DNA of 64,000 bases from Candidatus Peribacteria bacterium (GCA_023898485.1 CP060225.1:1-64000); one strand, 5' to 3'. Shown: positions 1 to 10,523, counted from the first letter of the stretch. Notes: generated from the sequence alone by a model not told the origin. Numbers and translations are program-made.

Positions 1-45
1 TGTTCGAAGTTCATGAGAAGTGTGTATGTGGTAAATATATTGGTT

Positions 46-115
46 CTCCTTTGGAAAAGGAGGTGCCCGGCGACTCAACTCTCTAAAACTATAATACTAT
101 GGTTGAGTGCCGGGC
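46..115. other. two consecutive hairpins, unknown role
   Basis: Two inverted repeats lie side by side. The first (about 46-62) has a CTCCTT/AAGGAG stem. The second (about 64-115) pairs GCCCGGC-GACTCAAC with GTTGAGTGCCGGGC, with one bulged base and a loop of about 24 bases. They could be a structured RNA, a terminator of a gene left of the window, or part of the dispersed element that follows. No gene is visible in 1-392. Confidence 0.4.
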
Positions 116-128
116 GGAGGATTTTCAG

Positions 129-276
129 TGCTTTATTGCTTCGCTAGGATTTACTTTTGTATGTTACTTTTTTCTACCAGCGAAAAAAGTAACCAAAAGC
201 GCCTCGTCTCGGCAGCCAGCGCGTGCCTCGACACCTGCTACGGGTATTGTAGCTCTAGCGGCACTTTTTGTGGATC
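129..276 (+). repeat. dispersed element, copy 1
   Basis: This non-coding stretch has a clear relative in inverted orientation at 22780-22990. Both contain a GCTAGG...TTACTTTT block, an inverted repeat with TTACTTT/AAAGTAA arms (here 164-192), and a core of about 65 bp at 205-272 that differs at only a few positions. The open frame across it is not a recognisable protein and I read it as fortuitous. Confidence 0.6.
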
Positions 277-339
277 TGCTTCGTGATATGCGGTATTTGC
301 ATGTGAATTATAGTCTGATTTTTTTTCATTGCAAGAGAA

Positions 340-368
340 AATAGCACCTATTGTGTTTGGGTGCTATT
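340..368 (-). terminator. terminator of the DUF4153 gene
   Basis: The inverted repeat AATAGCACC / GGTGCTATT forms a perfect 9-bp stem just beyond the TAA of the DUF4153 gene. On the minus strand it is followed by TTTTCTC, giving a moderate rho-independent terminator. Confidence 0.6.
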
Positions 369-392
369 ATGTAGTAATATCATTTGTTGTGA

Positions 393-2132
393 TTATTTGA
401 CGAGAAGATTACCACTTATATCTTCTAGTATTCGTTTTTCTCCTTCTTTTTTGATTGAAATAGTTGCTATGATTAAGCGTGCATTCGCACTCTCTACTAT
501 ACTCCACTCCGTGGGAAGCTCTTGTGAGTTATTGATACGAGATAATGCTTCTATGATAGATGATAGATCTATAGTATATGATGTGTTATTACTGGTATAT
601 GTCCATGTAGTATCCGTATATGAGGGATTGGCATTATTGTCGTTTCGTGTGCTATAGTCGAGATTGGTGTGGAGAGTAGTGTACCCTGTGGAATCAATCG
701 TGTTTTGTTTTTGATGGAAAAACTTGTAGGTGTCTTCCACTTCCCTGTTGGTACCTCGATCAGCGTATCTATCCATCGTTGTGTGTACAAACAATTCATT
801 TGCATTAGATCGTTCTGGATTGAGCTGTGGTAGGCCACGTCCATTGGTATCCTCGAAGTAGCGCAAGAGTGGTGCGATCACTGCTGCCTGATCATCAGTG
901 ACATCGAGCGGGAGGGTGACCTGTCCGTTGGTGAGGAGGTTTTGCTCGTTCAAATAGTTAGTCAGACGATTTACTTGCGAGTGATAGGAGCGACTTCTCA
1001 TGCCTATAGGTCATCCAAAAACAGCTATCAGACCTCCGATGGAGAGAGCGACCAGGAGTGGGTAGGGGCTCGTTTTGGTTGTGATGATATGCCAAATACT
1101 CGTACCAGTCATGATGATGAGCAGGAGGATGACGAGATATCTGGCTTCGGTGATGCCGTACTGCTGGATTCTCTGGATGATGGCGATACTGATGATGATG
1201 AGGATGGGGATGAGAATCAGATGCGCTCGTCGGTGGAGTCTGGTTATCGTTTTTTCGTTATATTCTAAGAGGGGAAGAAGCATTACGGTGCCGAAGAGCA
1301 CGAGTCCGACGAAGACAAATCATCGTCTGGCGACTTCGTTGGATGGCCATGTCCAGGTGATAATGATCTGTGCGAGATAGACATAGAGGATGACGCCAAA
1401 GATCGCTATCAATATACCGATAATCCGTGCGAGCATGATCTTAGGTTTGGTAAGTGTGGACCATGTGGATGTGTCGAAAAGGATACCGTCGATAGCGCTG
1501 ATGAGACCCACGATGATGCCACTGGTGGCGAAGATGGTGACATACCGATTGCTATCAATAGAGACCGAGAACAGTGCATCGATCGCTCCGAGTGCTGCAG
1601 AGAGTCCAGCTCCGAGCAATATTGCAAAAAGCGCACCCAGACTGATATGACGGAGGAGATCACTGATGCGCGTATGGATACTGAGGACGTCATGATTCCA
1701 TGATGGTAGCGGTCGTCGTATGAGCCATAGAAGCGAGATAAATCCCACGATAGCGATCATGATACCATGACTCATGGCAAATGTATCAGGCATGAGATAC
1801 CGCCAGAGTCCAAGTCCAGCGATAGATGTGAGATGGATGAGTATGTTATGCTTGCATGGGCGGCTGTAGATCCCGACTCCGATGATGATGGAGATGACGA
1901 TGAGGAAGATGAGTGCGACATGCTTGTCATCGGTCATGAGGACACTGATAATATCTCGCGACCATATAGCATCGAGACTCAGGAAGAGGAGTACGACCAG
2001 TGAGAGGACCAAGAGTGGATACTGACTGGTGAGACGTTGGACACTGGATCGGAGATTGCGGAAGGAGAGTTTCATCATATCAGAGAGATGATAAAGTACC
2101 TCCATCATAACCTGCTTGGATATGTTTTGCAA
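393..2132 (-). CDS. DUF4153 multi-pass membrane protein
   Basis: Predicted 579-aa integral membrane protein. About ten hydrophobic segments fill residues 40-375, followed by a soluble tail of about 200 residues. The arrangement GGPIG...SQVNRLTNYLNEQNLL after the last helix is typical of the DUF4153 family. The family's function is unknown. Two in-frame TGA codons (1320-1322 and 1011-1013) are read as Gly; the second gives the conserved GGP. In the standard code the gene would look like three fragments. The start could be at 2132, or at the Met pair near 2078, which is closer to the first helix. It follows the DciA-like gene after a terminator and is followed by its own terminator at 340-368. 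Confidence 0.8.
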
Positions 2133-2197
2133 ATGGAAGATTCTTGTGTTGTTGGTGGATATAATAAGTGTGTGGATTTGAATTAGAATCTAGTGTG

Positions 2198-2228
2198 AAA
2201 AAGAAAAACATCGCATTTAATGCGATGC
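2198..2228 (-). terminator. rho-independent terminator after the DciA-like gene
   Basis: The stem CATCGCAT / ATGCGATG (2209-2216 with 2220-2227) is followed on the minus strand by TTTTTCTTTTT. It lies 20 bp beyond the stop of the gene at 2247-2528 and separates it from the DUF4153 gene. Confidence 0.85.
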
Positions 2229-2246
2229 AATAGCGAAAAATGAATA

Positions 2247-2528
2247 TTACTTGGTCATAATCCTCGTGATCTTCCCTCCAGGGAGACCATATTTGGACCA
2301 CTTCTGATAGATGAGATTCGTGATATGGTCTCTCTCAGCGAAGAGGCGCATGACGACATCGTGGGAGTCGGTGCGGATTTTTAGTATCCCATGACGGAGT
2401 GATCATTCGATACTCTGATCATCGAAATATTCTCTCACTGCTTGGACAGCGAGGAGTCAGGCGAGTTGGTCCTGATTCATCTGCTTGGCAAAGCGACTAC
2501 GAACGGCATCGAGGATGCTCCCTTGCAT
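2247..2528 (-). CDS. DUF721/DciA-like small protein
   Basis: 93-aa protein. Its second half contains LKIRTDSHDVVMRLFAERD, which resembles the C-terminal DUF721 pattern (a beta-strand, then Ser and a helix) of DciA, the bacterial replicative-helicase loader. A role in loading DnaB is inferred from family resemblance only. Two in-frame TGA codons are read as Gly. The gene sits 5 bp downstream of the secreted protein gene at 2534-3523, so the two are probably co-transcribed, and ends before a strong terminator. It is too short for a firm assignment without a profile search. Confidence 0.55.
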
Positions 2529-2533
2529 GGTGA

Positions 2534-3523
2534 CTATCTATCCAAACAAAAATCTTCTTCGACATCTTTGTCGTAGGGAGAGTCGATCGTGTAGGTCATG
2601 GTACCGCAGTAGCGGCTACGAGTAGAGGATTCTCGATCGATATCGAACTCTATCTTGGTGATACATTCGCCAGTGACATCACAGCTTTTGGAGACAAAGA
2701 CGTCATCATCATCCAGGACACTTCGATACGGATCGAGTGAGACTTCGATACTGTCATCATCGATGTGGATGTCCTCCCCACTTCTGTCACGGATCCATCG
2801 TACGACATGCGCACGACTATCATCATGGATGGTTTGGTAGATGATAGTGGAGAGAGGATTATTGGTCACTCATGCAGACACGGATCCGAAGTTGTGCTGG
2901 AGAAGTGAGAGTGCGAGCGCAGGTGAGAGTGTGGAGAGACTACCATATGGCTTCATTCCATCGACGATAATATTATTTTTTACCGCTTTAGTATAGTATG
3001 GCTTGTACCACTGTCATTGGGGAGCACTTGCTTCAGCGGTTTTTAGCGTGTCGTATTCATCCAGATAGAGTGCTCTGACGACCATCGTCACTGCCTCCGC
3101 TTCGGTCAGCTTGGCTCCGTAGTAGTATTTGGTCTGAGAGGTACCACGGACGATACCTTTGTGGCAGAGTGTGTTGACAGCAGCCAGACCGAGGACACTC
3201 TGTGCTGTCTCATAGTCACGAAAATTACAACGATCAATATCACGCACCGCTTCCAAATCATCCGTCAGGAGATCGAGCATATACGCAAACTGTTCTCTGG
3301 TGATATATTCCTTATCACGAAATGACTCGATAATCTCATCATGGGTCATGTCTTCCATCGTCGTTTTGGTCACGGTAGTATCACCGTCATCATCGGTGCT
3401 GACGATCGTCGTCTCACTATCGAGTGATGTGGCTAGATGTTCGAGAATATCTTCTACCGTCACAGCCTGGACCGATCATAGAAGCACTGCACTGGCTACG
3501 ACGAGAGAGAAAAAACGCATCAT
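2534..3523 (-). CDS. secreted protein with SLH-like domain
   Basis: 329-aa exported protein. Residues 1-20 (MMRFFSLVVASAVLLGSVQA) form a good Sec signal peptide with an Ala-x-Ala-like cut. Residues 70-165 resemble an S-layer homology module: ITREQFAYMLD near the start and LTEAEAVTMVVRALY at the end. A Cys pair (CNFRDY and NTLCHKG) matches other SLH-like proteins in this window. The C-terminal half has no recognised domain. Three in-frame TGA codons are read as Gly, one inside the signal peptide, so a standard caller would miss the signal. Likely anchored at or part of the cell surface; the S-layer role is inferred. Confidence 0.7.
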
Positions 3524-3653
3524 GGATCATACATGAGATGAAAAGCTTTCTCTATCATAGGAGTCTGAGTCTTTATTGCAAATAGATTTGCATTATCAGC
3601 ATGCGATGGGTATGATTGCTTCGTTGTTTTTAGATTATCCACTATGACCCATT

Positions 3654-5795
3654 ATGACTATTGCTACCAGATCGTTCGACATGCACAGTGCATCCTATGA
3701 TCGATCATGACTTCCTCTCGGCTTCGAGACAGGTAAACTCGCCGTCCTCGCTGATGGATCCGTCAAGATTTCTCTCGGAGAAAACGAACTCCTTATCACT
3801 GCAGTCCTCAACAAAGAACCTGACAGATCCAAAGATTTTATGCCACTGATGGTAGATTTTCGTGATAGTTATTCGGCAGCAGGCAAAATCGGAGGTGGAA
3901 GATTTCGCAAAAGAGAAGGCAGACCCAGTGACGAGGCAGTCTTGTATTCACGTCTGACCGACAGAGCACTTCGCCCCCTCTTCCCCAAAGGCATGGTCAA
4001 TGATGTCATCATCACGATCACACCACTCGCGATCGATGGTACGCAGGATCTAGGCGCTATGTGTCTGATTGGTTCATCAGTTGCGCTCCAGCTTGCTGGT
4101 ATCCCATTTGATGGCCCGGTTGGTGCATGTCGTGTCGCCTTCGTCGATAATCAATACGTGATTAATCCGACCTTTGATCAGCTCGCTGTCGCTACGATGA
4201 ACCTCATGGTCGCAGGTCCACAGGATCTCGTCAATATGATCGAAGCCGATGGTCGTGAAGCGCCTGCAGAGATCGTGGAGAAAGCGTGGGATATTGCTAT
4301 GGAACATATCAACCAGACCATCCAATGGCAGAAAGAGTTTGTCGCAGGTATCGACATCCACTCCAAAGCCAACAAAATCGTCAAAAACTATCCATCAGAC
4401 GATCTCATCGCGTGGGTTCGTACCGTCTTGACGGATGAGAAGCTCTCTGGTATCCATAGACATTCCAAAGAAGATTTTGGTGAGCTGTATGCAGAGTACG
4501 AGAGTCAGGTAATGGATGCAGCACTCGACTATATCGCTGACGATACGAAGCTCGACTTCTCTCACTCCACTGTCAAGCAAGCAGTCTTTCATGTCTTCAA
4601 ATACTTCATCCGCTCTCGCACGATCCATGATGGTGTCCGTGTGGATGGCAGAGATGTGATGACGATCAGACCACTGTACTGTGAAGTCGATACCGTTCCT
4701 TTGGTTCACGGATCAGGCCTCTTTTGGCGTGGTGATACACAGGTACACTCGACCGTGACACTGTGATCACCGGGTGACGTCCAGCTCGTGGACAATATGG
4801 AAGCCGACGATACCGAACAACGCTATATGCATCACTACAACTTCCCACCGTTTTCTACCAATGAGCCACGTGGCACGAGAGGTCCTGGTCGTCGTGAGAT
4901 AGGACACGGAAGACTCGCAGAAAAAGCACTCGAATATATGATCCCCGAAAAGCATGACTTCCCCTATGTCATACGTGTCGTCTCTGAATGTCTCGGATCA
5001 GGAGGATCGACATCGATGGGGTCTGTCTGTGGTTCGACTCTTTCGCTCATGGCAGCGTGAGTACCAATCAAAGAGCCCGTCTCTGGTATCGCTATGGGTC
5101 TGATGACAGAGTTGGAAGATGATCATCACACGATCAAATCATACCAAGTCCTCAATGATATCATGGGTACGGAAGATTTTACAGGAGATATGGATTTCAA
5201 AATCGCAGGAACTCGCAATGGTATGACAGCTATCCAGCTCGATACCAAACTCCATGGTATTCCTCTCAGTATCGTGAAAGAGACGATGATCAGAGGTAAT
5301 GATGGTCGTGCAGAAATCCTCAATTTTATGCTCCAGACGATTGATCGTCCTCGTGACCATGTCAACGAGCACGCACCCAAAATCCATGTCATGACTATCA
5401 AACCTGAACAAATCCGTGATGTCATCGGTAAAGGTGGAGAGACCATCGATAAGATTATCGAAAAATCAGGTGGCGTCAAAATTGATATCGACCAAGATGG
5501 AACCATCTATTTGACCGGTGACAACCAGGCAGGTGTTGACAAAGCTATCGCTCTGATCAAAGAGATCACCTTCGAAATCGCTCCAGGTACGATCTATGAT
5601 GCAGAGGTGACTCGTGTTGAAAACTACGGTACTTTTATCTCTGTCGCAGGCAAATCAGGACTCGTCCATGTCAGCAATATGGGTGGCGGTATCACTGATG
5701 CTACGACGAGATTCAAAGTTGGCGAAACGATGAAAGTCCAACTCCTCAAAACAGACGAAAAAGGACGTATGGCGTTCAAAAGAATTGTTGAATAA
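3654..5795 (+). CDS. pnp: polyribonucleotide nucleotidyltransferase (PNPase)
   Basis: 3'-5' phosphorolytic exoribonuclease of RNA turnover, about 713 aa, the normal family length. In order: first RNase PH domain (about 10-140), helical linker, second RNase PH domain (about 325-475, with YNFPPFS and [11 protein letters not shown]), KH domain ([11 protein letters not shown] near 590) and S1 domain (about 645-713). Three TGA codons are read as Gly; those at 4764-4766 and 5058-5060 sit at Gly positions of PNPases (TLG and the LMAAGVPI-type motif). The start at 3654 gives MTIATRSFD; an internal Met at 3681 is an alternative. It ends just before a repeat array and a terminator. Confidence 0.95.
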
Positions 5796-5799
5796 TTGT

Positions 5800-5843
5800 G
5801 ACATATGGTAGCAAGTGGTGGCAAGATTGTAACAAATAGTATT
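5800..5843 (+). repeat. short array of degenerate 10-bp repeats (A)
   Basis: Directly after the pnp stop, units of about 10 bp with a consensus close to TNGTRRCAAA occur three to four times (GGTAGCAA, GTGGTGGCAA, ATTGTAACAA). Related arrays occur at 6408-6446 in opposite orientation and at 19523-19572. Confidence 0.5.
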
Positions 5844-5852
5844 AAAATAGTG

Positions 5853-5876
5853 ATCCCTGCAGCAGTGGGGATTTTC
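5853..5876 (+). terminator. terminator after pnp
   Basis: ATCCC and GGGAT arms enclose a 9-base loop and are followed by TTTTCTCTT on the plus strand, 57 bp after the pnp stop codon. Confidence 0.6.
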
Positions 5877-5938
5877 TCTTGCAAAATATGTGAGATGTAT
5901 GTAGTATTCACATATTATTTACATAATTATAGATCGCT

Positions 5939-6166
5939 ATGAAAACCAATATGACTGTCTCAGTGGACACTGATCTCAAACAAAAGGTGCAGCTACTTGC
6001 CAAAAAGTCAGGTACCAATCTCTCTACACTGGTCAATATGTACTTTGCTCATGTGGTGAATACGGGGCAGTGTAGCTTCGTGCTAGATGCTGATGCATGA
6101 CGACAATCACTGGAGCTAGATCAGTCTATCAGTTTCGATGATTTTAGTCAGCTACTAGAAGACTAA
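5939..6166 (+). CDS. RelB/DinJ-like antitoxin
   Basis: 75-aa protein whose N-terminus (MKTNMTVSVDTDLKQKVQLL) has the ribbon-helix-helix look of RelB/DinJ antitoxins: a short beta-strand, then SGTNLSTLVNMYFAHVV as helices. It should bind the promoter and neutralise the toxin encoded next. One in-frame TGA is read as Gly. Its TAA overlaps the ATG of the toxin (TAATG at 6164-6168), so the two are translationally coupled. No operator was identified, but autoregulation is typical of the family. Confidence 0.75.
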
Positions 6167-6408
6167 TGGTAGATAAGATTACCAAATTTGTCCGTCAGCT
6201 CACACCCAAACAAAAACGCCAGATCCAGTCAGTGATGAATCAGATCCAGTCAGGTCAGACAGAGTGATTGCAGATCAAAAAACTAGTAGGATATAATAAT
6301 CGCTATAGGGTGAGGATTGGGTCTATCAGATTGGTTTATACGGTGACTGCAGGCGAATATCATATTATAGATATCGATTATAGATGATCTATTTACAAAA
6401 ATCTATAA
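6166..6408 (+). CDS. RelE-like mRNA interferase toxin
   Basis: 80-aa protein of the RelE/ParE fold. The second half, LVGYNNRYRVRIGSIRLVYTV followed by HIIDIDYRGSIYKNL with the usual strand order, is characteristic of RelE-type ribosome-dependent mRNA interferases. Two TGA codons (in TEG and YRG) are read as Gly, so the toxin would be truncated in a standard-code host. It is coupled to the RelB-like antitoxin by a 1-bp overlap. The pair sits between two inverted copies of a period-10 repeat. Confidence 0.78.
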
Positions 6409-6446
6409 CTATATTGCTACCATTTTACACCACTTGCCACTATTGC
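6408..6446 (-). repeat. short array of degenerate 10-bp repeats (B)
   Basis: On the minus strand this reads as units such as TAGTGGCAAG, TGGTGTAAAA and TGGTAGCAAT, close to array A at 5800-5843 but inverted. The two arrays bracket the RelBE pair. Confidence 0.5.
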
Positions 6447-6447
6447 T

Positions 6448-7059
6448 ATGACCTTCAACCCCCGAGATCACTATCACGCCAAAGCTAAGCAACATGGCTT
6501 CAAAGCTCGCGCGGTTTACAAACTTGAAGAAATAGACAAAAAGTTCCATATTTTCAGCAAAAAAACTCAGACTGTCTTGGACTTGGGGTGTGCTCCGGGA
6601 TCATGGATGCAGTATGCGAGAGAACAGATTGTGAAATATCAGACACACGCAAGTGATTTTGCTATCGTAGGGCTGGATATACTCCCGGTCGATCTTCGTC
6701 TCTCGGGCGTCCATATCTACCAAGACTCGATCACGAATCTTCCTAGGGTGGGGGAGATCCTCACCTCACATGATGTCACTCAGCTAGATGTGATCATGTC
6801 CGACGCGGCGCCCAATACGTCTGGTATCAAAGATTTGGATGCAGAGCGCTCGATCCAACTCATCATCGATACGCTTCCTATCTATGAAAAATACCTTCAT
6901 CCAGACGGACGTGCCGTGATCAAGGTCTTCATGTGAGCAGGGTTTGATGATCTCGTCGCTACCTGCAAACAGATGCGATGAGGCCGCAATGTCAAAGTCT
7001 ATAAGCCCGACGCCAGCCGCAGCGCTTCCAAGGAGGTGTATATTGTGAAAAGAGGATAG
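6448..7059 (+). CDS. rlmE: 23S rRNA 2'-O-methyltransferase RlmE (FtsJ)
   Basis: 203-aa SAM-dependent methyltransferase that modifies U2552 of 23S rRNA in known homologues. The N-terminus has YKLEEIDKKF, then the SAM-binding motif VLDLGCAPGSWMQYA (residues 43-57), VIMSDAAPNTSG (the FtsJ aspartate motif) and AVIKVF near 160. The catalytic Lys-Asp-Lys-type residues fit K24, D114 and K159 approximately. Two TGA codons after VFM are read as Gly and restore the last 40 residues, ending VYIVKRG. Length is normal. Confidence 0.9.
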
Positions 7060-7119
7060 AGTAGTATGTTTCGCTTGTAGAGGGTGTTAGTGTTCTTTTG
7101 GTTATTGTGATGTGGTATG

Positions 7120-7812
7120 TTATGTATATGTGGCTCGTGCAGATGTTGTCATAGCGGTCAGTGACCAGATCAGAGCAGGCAGATTACGATAACGATAATA
7201 TGATCGCAAAACAGCTATCAGACCCACACCTCGTACGATCCACATCCACGTCGAGGTGAGCGCGAACGAGTCTGGACTCATCCCTTGTAGGACATAGAGT
7301 ACGATAGATGAGGTCAGGATCACGGTCGCTATCGTCCCTCGCCCATAGTAGATACCTCGTGTGACACAGCTGATAGTCTTAGGCTGTGACTGGCGGACGA
7401 GCATACCTAGCACGATCAGGAGGAGGACGATGACTACTGCAGCAGGCAGATACCACTCCTGTCCCATGATGACCAGCCATGCGATATTGAGCACTATCGT
7501 TACGAGTGCCAACTGCATCTCACGTCTATAGGACTGTTCTGCTTCGGGTGTCGATAGATCGCGCTTCCAACCCATGATATACCACACTGCCAGCAAAACG
7601 AAAATCAGTCCTCGAGACAGACCGAACATCCACCCTGGTGGCATATATGCGAATGGAAAGACAGTAGATAATTGACCCATATTGGTACCCAGCACATCGG
7701 TCGCTGAGCCGAGATAGTTGACATAATACATCACTAGCAGGGAGATGCCCAGGATGATGCGAGACGTAAGGAGAGACATGGGGCGTAACACATAAGCGAT
7801 AAATATGCTCAC
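7120..7812 (-). CDS. TspO/MBR-like tryptophan-rich membrane protein
   Basis: 230-aa protein with about seven hydrophobic helices. The stretch PPGWMFGLSRGLIFVLLAVWYI and the later VLNIAWLVIMGQEW resemble the PGW-F...W-Y and N-W patterns of the extended TspO/MBR family (tetrapyrrole or regulatory membrane proteins). Function in this organism is not known. It has no TGA codons. It is the last gene of a minus-strand set that starts with a TrpR-like regulator; the gap to the racemase gene is 31 bp. Confidence 0.6.
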   Translation of the reverse strand: MSIFIAYVLRPMSLLTSRIILGISLLVMYYVNYLGSATDVLGTNMGQLSTVFPFAYMPPGWMFGLSRGLIFVLLAVWYIMGWKRDLSTPEAEQSYRREMQLALVTIVLNIAWLVIMGQEWYLPAAVVIVLLLIVLGMLVRQSQPKTISCVTRGIYYGRGTIATVILTSSIVLYVLQGMSPDSFALTSTWMWIVRGVGLIAVLRSYYRYRNLPALIWSLTAMTTSARATYT

Positions 7813-7843
7813 TATACGTGCTTGCTGGGTGAATGCAAGAGGG

Positions 7844-8539
7844 CTAGAAGTTCACTCTAGAAGACATATACCTATCAAATATATAATCTAGCAATAAAGC
7901 CATAGTGTCAATAAAATATCCCCCATGCTCCTGTTTTATGATATCCCTAATTTCAGTGCATCACATAACAAATTTTATATCAGAATGATGAATCAAAACA
8001 TCCTCTATTGCTTCCTCTATAATGTGTTTTTCGTGTGAGAAATCTTCACCATTATTAAATTTAAAAATAGCCATATTGATTGTATTTTGGACGTCTTTCT
8101 CAAGATATATATTTTCCAAAGAATCAAAATAATAAAGACCATTAATAATGGTGTTTTGTGTTCCTAGAACACAAATTTTCTGGGTTTGAGTAGTTAAATA
8201 TTCTTCTACAATAGAAGGTAAATATACGAATTCCACGCTCTTATCTAGAGCAGAAGAAAGATGCTCATAAAACAAGTGAATGGTGTTACAAATCATGCAT
8301 ACAACATTGGGTTGGTATTGATTTAACTCACGCAATCATTCCTCATAAAGGACAATATTAGTATCATCAACACCAAATATTTCATTTGCATTAATGCTAT
8401 TAAGCAAGATACGAGGAAAATCTTTATTGCTATCAATGGAACCACTAGCTTTAATTTTTTTAATTAAGTCATACACAAAAGAAGCTGAAGCTTCAGGTCC
8501 GATACCTCACAATATACCTATTTTATAATCCTTAGACAT
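7844..8539 (-). CDS. aspartate/glutamate racemase family protein
   Basis: 231-aa PLP-independent racemase of the Asp/Glu racemase superfamily. N-terminus KIGILGGIGPEAS is the family signature; the first catalytic Cys is in VVCMICNTIH and the second in GCTE near residue 195, followed by FIDT. The Gly before the second catalytic Cys is encoded by TGA (7961-7963). Two further TGA codons are read as Gly. The product could be D-Asp or D-Glu (for peptidoglycan) or a related amino acid. The gene is visibly AT-richer than pnp or engB nearby and is followed by the TspO-like gene. Confidence 0.85.
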
Positions 8540-8543
8540 GATA

Positions 8544-9434
8544 CTACATAGTATTACGTAAATAAAAATCATTCACACAGTCAAGATAATCTCATAGACC
8601 TATATCACCATCAATCAATTTAGCATCAAAATCACGATATCAAAATTGCATCTTGATATCATTAACTCAAATATTTTTACGACTATAAAAATCATTCTCT
8701 CAATGATATGGATAGTATAGTGGTGATTTTCCTGATTTAGTAATCAATACTCATTTATATGAATTACTATCAATAAAATGAGGATAACATTGAGACAAAG
8801 ATTTAGATATTGCTGTATATAGAGCTTCAGGCCTTCATCCAATTTTTACAATATTAGCCTGTCAAAATAATCCCTCATATAAAGGATGTATCATGCCATA
8901 ACGTAAAAGTACATCTACATCTCATTGAGAAAATTTTTTTGCCCTATGTAACAATTGGGTTTGTTGGCTATCCTCCAACATATTAAATACTTTTTTTGAG
9001 TCAAAAGTATCAATCTGATCAAGAGCGTCATAGATTTCTTCCTGTGTATCAATCTCTATAGAAATCTTATCAGCTATATCAGAGAAAAATGTTTCCAAAA
9101 TATTCTCTGAAAGTCTCTTCGTAAAATCAGCAACTTCTAGTCATTGATCAAGGTTAATATGATTTAAGTGACTAGTTGCATGAGTGTTAATTTTAATTTT
9201 ATAACGCAAAGAATCATTAAAATCTTTCTGAAGAGCACGAATACCCGTCATATAATACGCACCCAATAATTTACTAGGCAATTCTTCCGATCCTCAAAGA
9301 CATGTCAATAACTCAATTTCGACATCGTTATCCACATTATCCAATGTTCACGAGACATCAATAATATCATTATTAAGTACAGTAGAAATACCAATACCCT
9401 GCTTATCTGTCAAAATATTTTTCATATTACTCAT
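8544..9434 (-). CDS. unknown protein in AT-rich racemase island
   Basis: 296-aa protein of no family I recognise. It has no signal peptide or membrane segment. The N-terminal 60 residues are acidic with strand-like pattern (STVLNNDIIDVSG). The C-terminal third holds GGRPEALYTAISKSL and ITKSGKSPLYYPYHGE, which look like a folded enzyme core. Eleven TGA codons are read as Gly, so in the standard code nothing longer than about 90 residues survives. It starts ATG at 9432-9434 and ends 4 bp before the racemase ATG, implying a functional link with amino-acid racemisation. The island's low GC suggests either transfer or weak codon selection. Confidence 0.75.
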
Positions 9435-9469
9435 CTGTATTACTACACTAAAACATAAAAACAAATTTT

Positions 9470-9733
9470 TTACTCTATATACTGTCTGATAGCACCTTTT
9501 CCATACTTGAGCACTCTTGCTCCCCTGCTCACCGTAGTGACAGAGATACCAAGATCTTCTGCTACATCTCTCTGAGTTTTACCTTGTTTGAGTTGCTGAA
9601 GAAGTGCTATCCTCTCACCGAGCTCTACAATCTCTGATGGAGTAAACAAATCTTCTAAAACGGCGGTAGCATCCTCCTCTGGCACACGCCAAAGTGTATC
9701 TGCAATGAGTTGAAGTGATTCAGGGAAGTACAT
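9470..9733 (-). CDS. TrpR/YerC-YecD-like DNA-binding protein
   Basis: 87-aa helix-turn-helix protein. ALLQQLKQGKTQRDVAEDLG followed by ISVTTVSRGARVLKYGKGAI matches the TrpR-superfamily YerC/YecD group, where the second helix (SVTTVSR) contacts DNA. The start at 9733 gives MYFPESL; a longer frame to 9829 would add an implausible hydrophobic extension. It lies 35 bp upstream of the unknown gene and racemase gene, so it may regulate that operon. Confidence 0.75.
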   Translation of the reverse strand: MYFPESLQLIADTLWRVPEEDATAVLEDLFTPSEIVELGERIALLQQLKQGKTQRDVAEDLGISVTTVSRGARVLKYGKGAIRQYIE

Positions 9734-9882
9734 TTTTTGTATCACTGTAGTAAAACAGTAACACAATAACAAAAAATATATACATTGCAAGAGCAAAAAT
9801 AACAAGTCAAAAAATCCCTCGCACCCCACTTATAAATCAGTATAGTATATCAGAAATTATTTTAGATAGGACGCTATATGCG

Positions 9883-10521
9883 ATGTCAAAGGCATTATAC
9901 GCAATAGGTGTTTTAGTGAGCTATATAATAATAGGTGTGATAGGATGAATAGTTGTCCACATCACACAACAAAAAAACATGTCACAACAGTCAGTAGAAG
10001 TCCCACAAGTCAAGTCCTGATATAAGGAATCAGAAGATAAGATCTCACTAACCACAGACCAGCTATATAAACTTAAATTCTCATATGATATTATGCGCCT
10101 ATGGTGAGTAGATGATATTATCCAAGATCCCGAAAATGGAAAAATATTCTATTACCTCATGCATGACTCAAGCGGCTGGAACTTTATACAGTTTGATGCC
10201 ACCAGAATATGATCATATCTCACCGATGAGAATCTAGAAAATGTGATATCAAACAATACGCGACTTCTTACCACTCAACTCTCTGAAGATAAATCATATA
10301 ATCTCTTAGAAAAAAGAGAGGGGAAACTAATTTTCGGACAATTTCCTAGTGAAATGGGCGGTAATTTCTCCTGTGTAGATTTTATGATTGATACAGAAAA
10401 ATTTAGCATCAATGTCAATGACACCAATCCTATCATAGAACCATTTGAAATTTCTGACCAAGAAAAAAAGCAGCGCCAGCAAGCAGAACAAAAATGTTTA
10501 GATAATCTTAACGAAAAATAA
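9883..10521 (+). CDS. membrane-anchored protein, function unknown
   Basis: 212-aa protein beginning MSKALYAIGVLVSYIIIG, one N-terminal membrane helix that probably anchors a soluble outer domain. The rest is hydrophilic with an LSEDKSYNLLEK region, a single Cys in NFSCVDF and a Gln/Lys-rich C-terminus (QEKKQRQQAEQKCL). Four TGA codons are read as Gly. It ends 2 bp before engB, so the two are probably co-transcribed. No family recognised. Confidence 0.7.
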
Positions 10522-10523
10522 TC

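Noticed and set aside
99..344. Open frame across the left-edge dispersed element
   Set aside because: Its best part equals the non-coding element also found at 22.8 kb on the other strand; codon pattern is not protein-like.
3654..5795. pnp as a pseudogene with premature stops
   Set aside because: All internal stops are TGA at glycine positions; code 25 gives a full, well-conserved protein.
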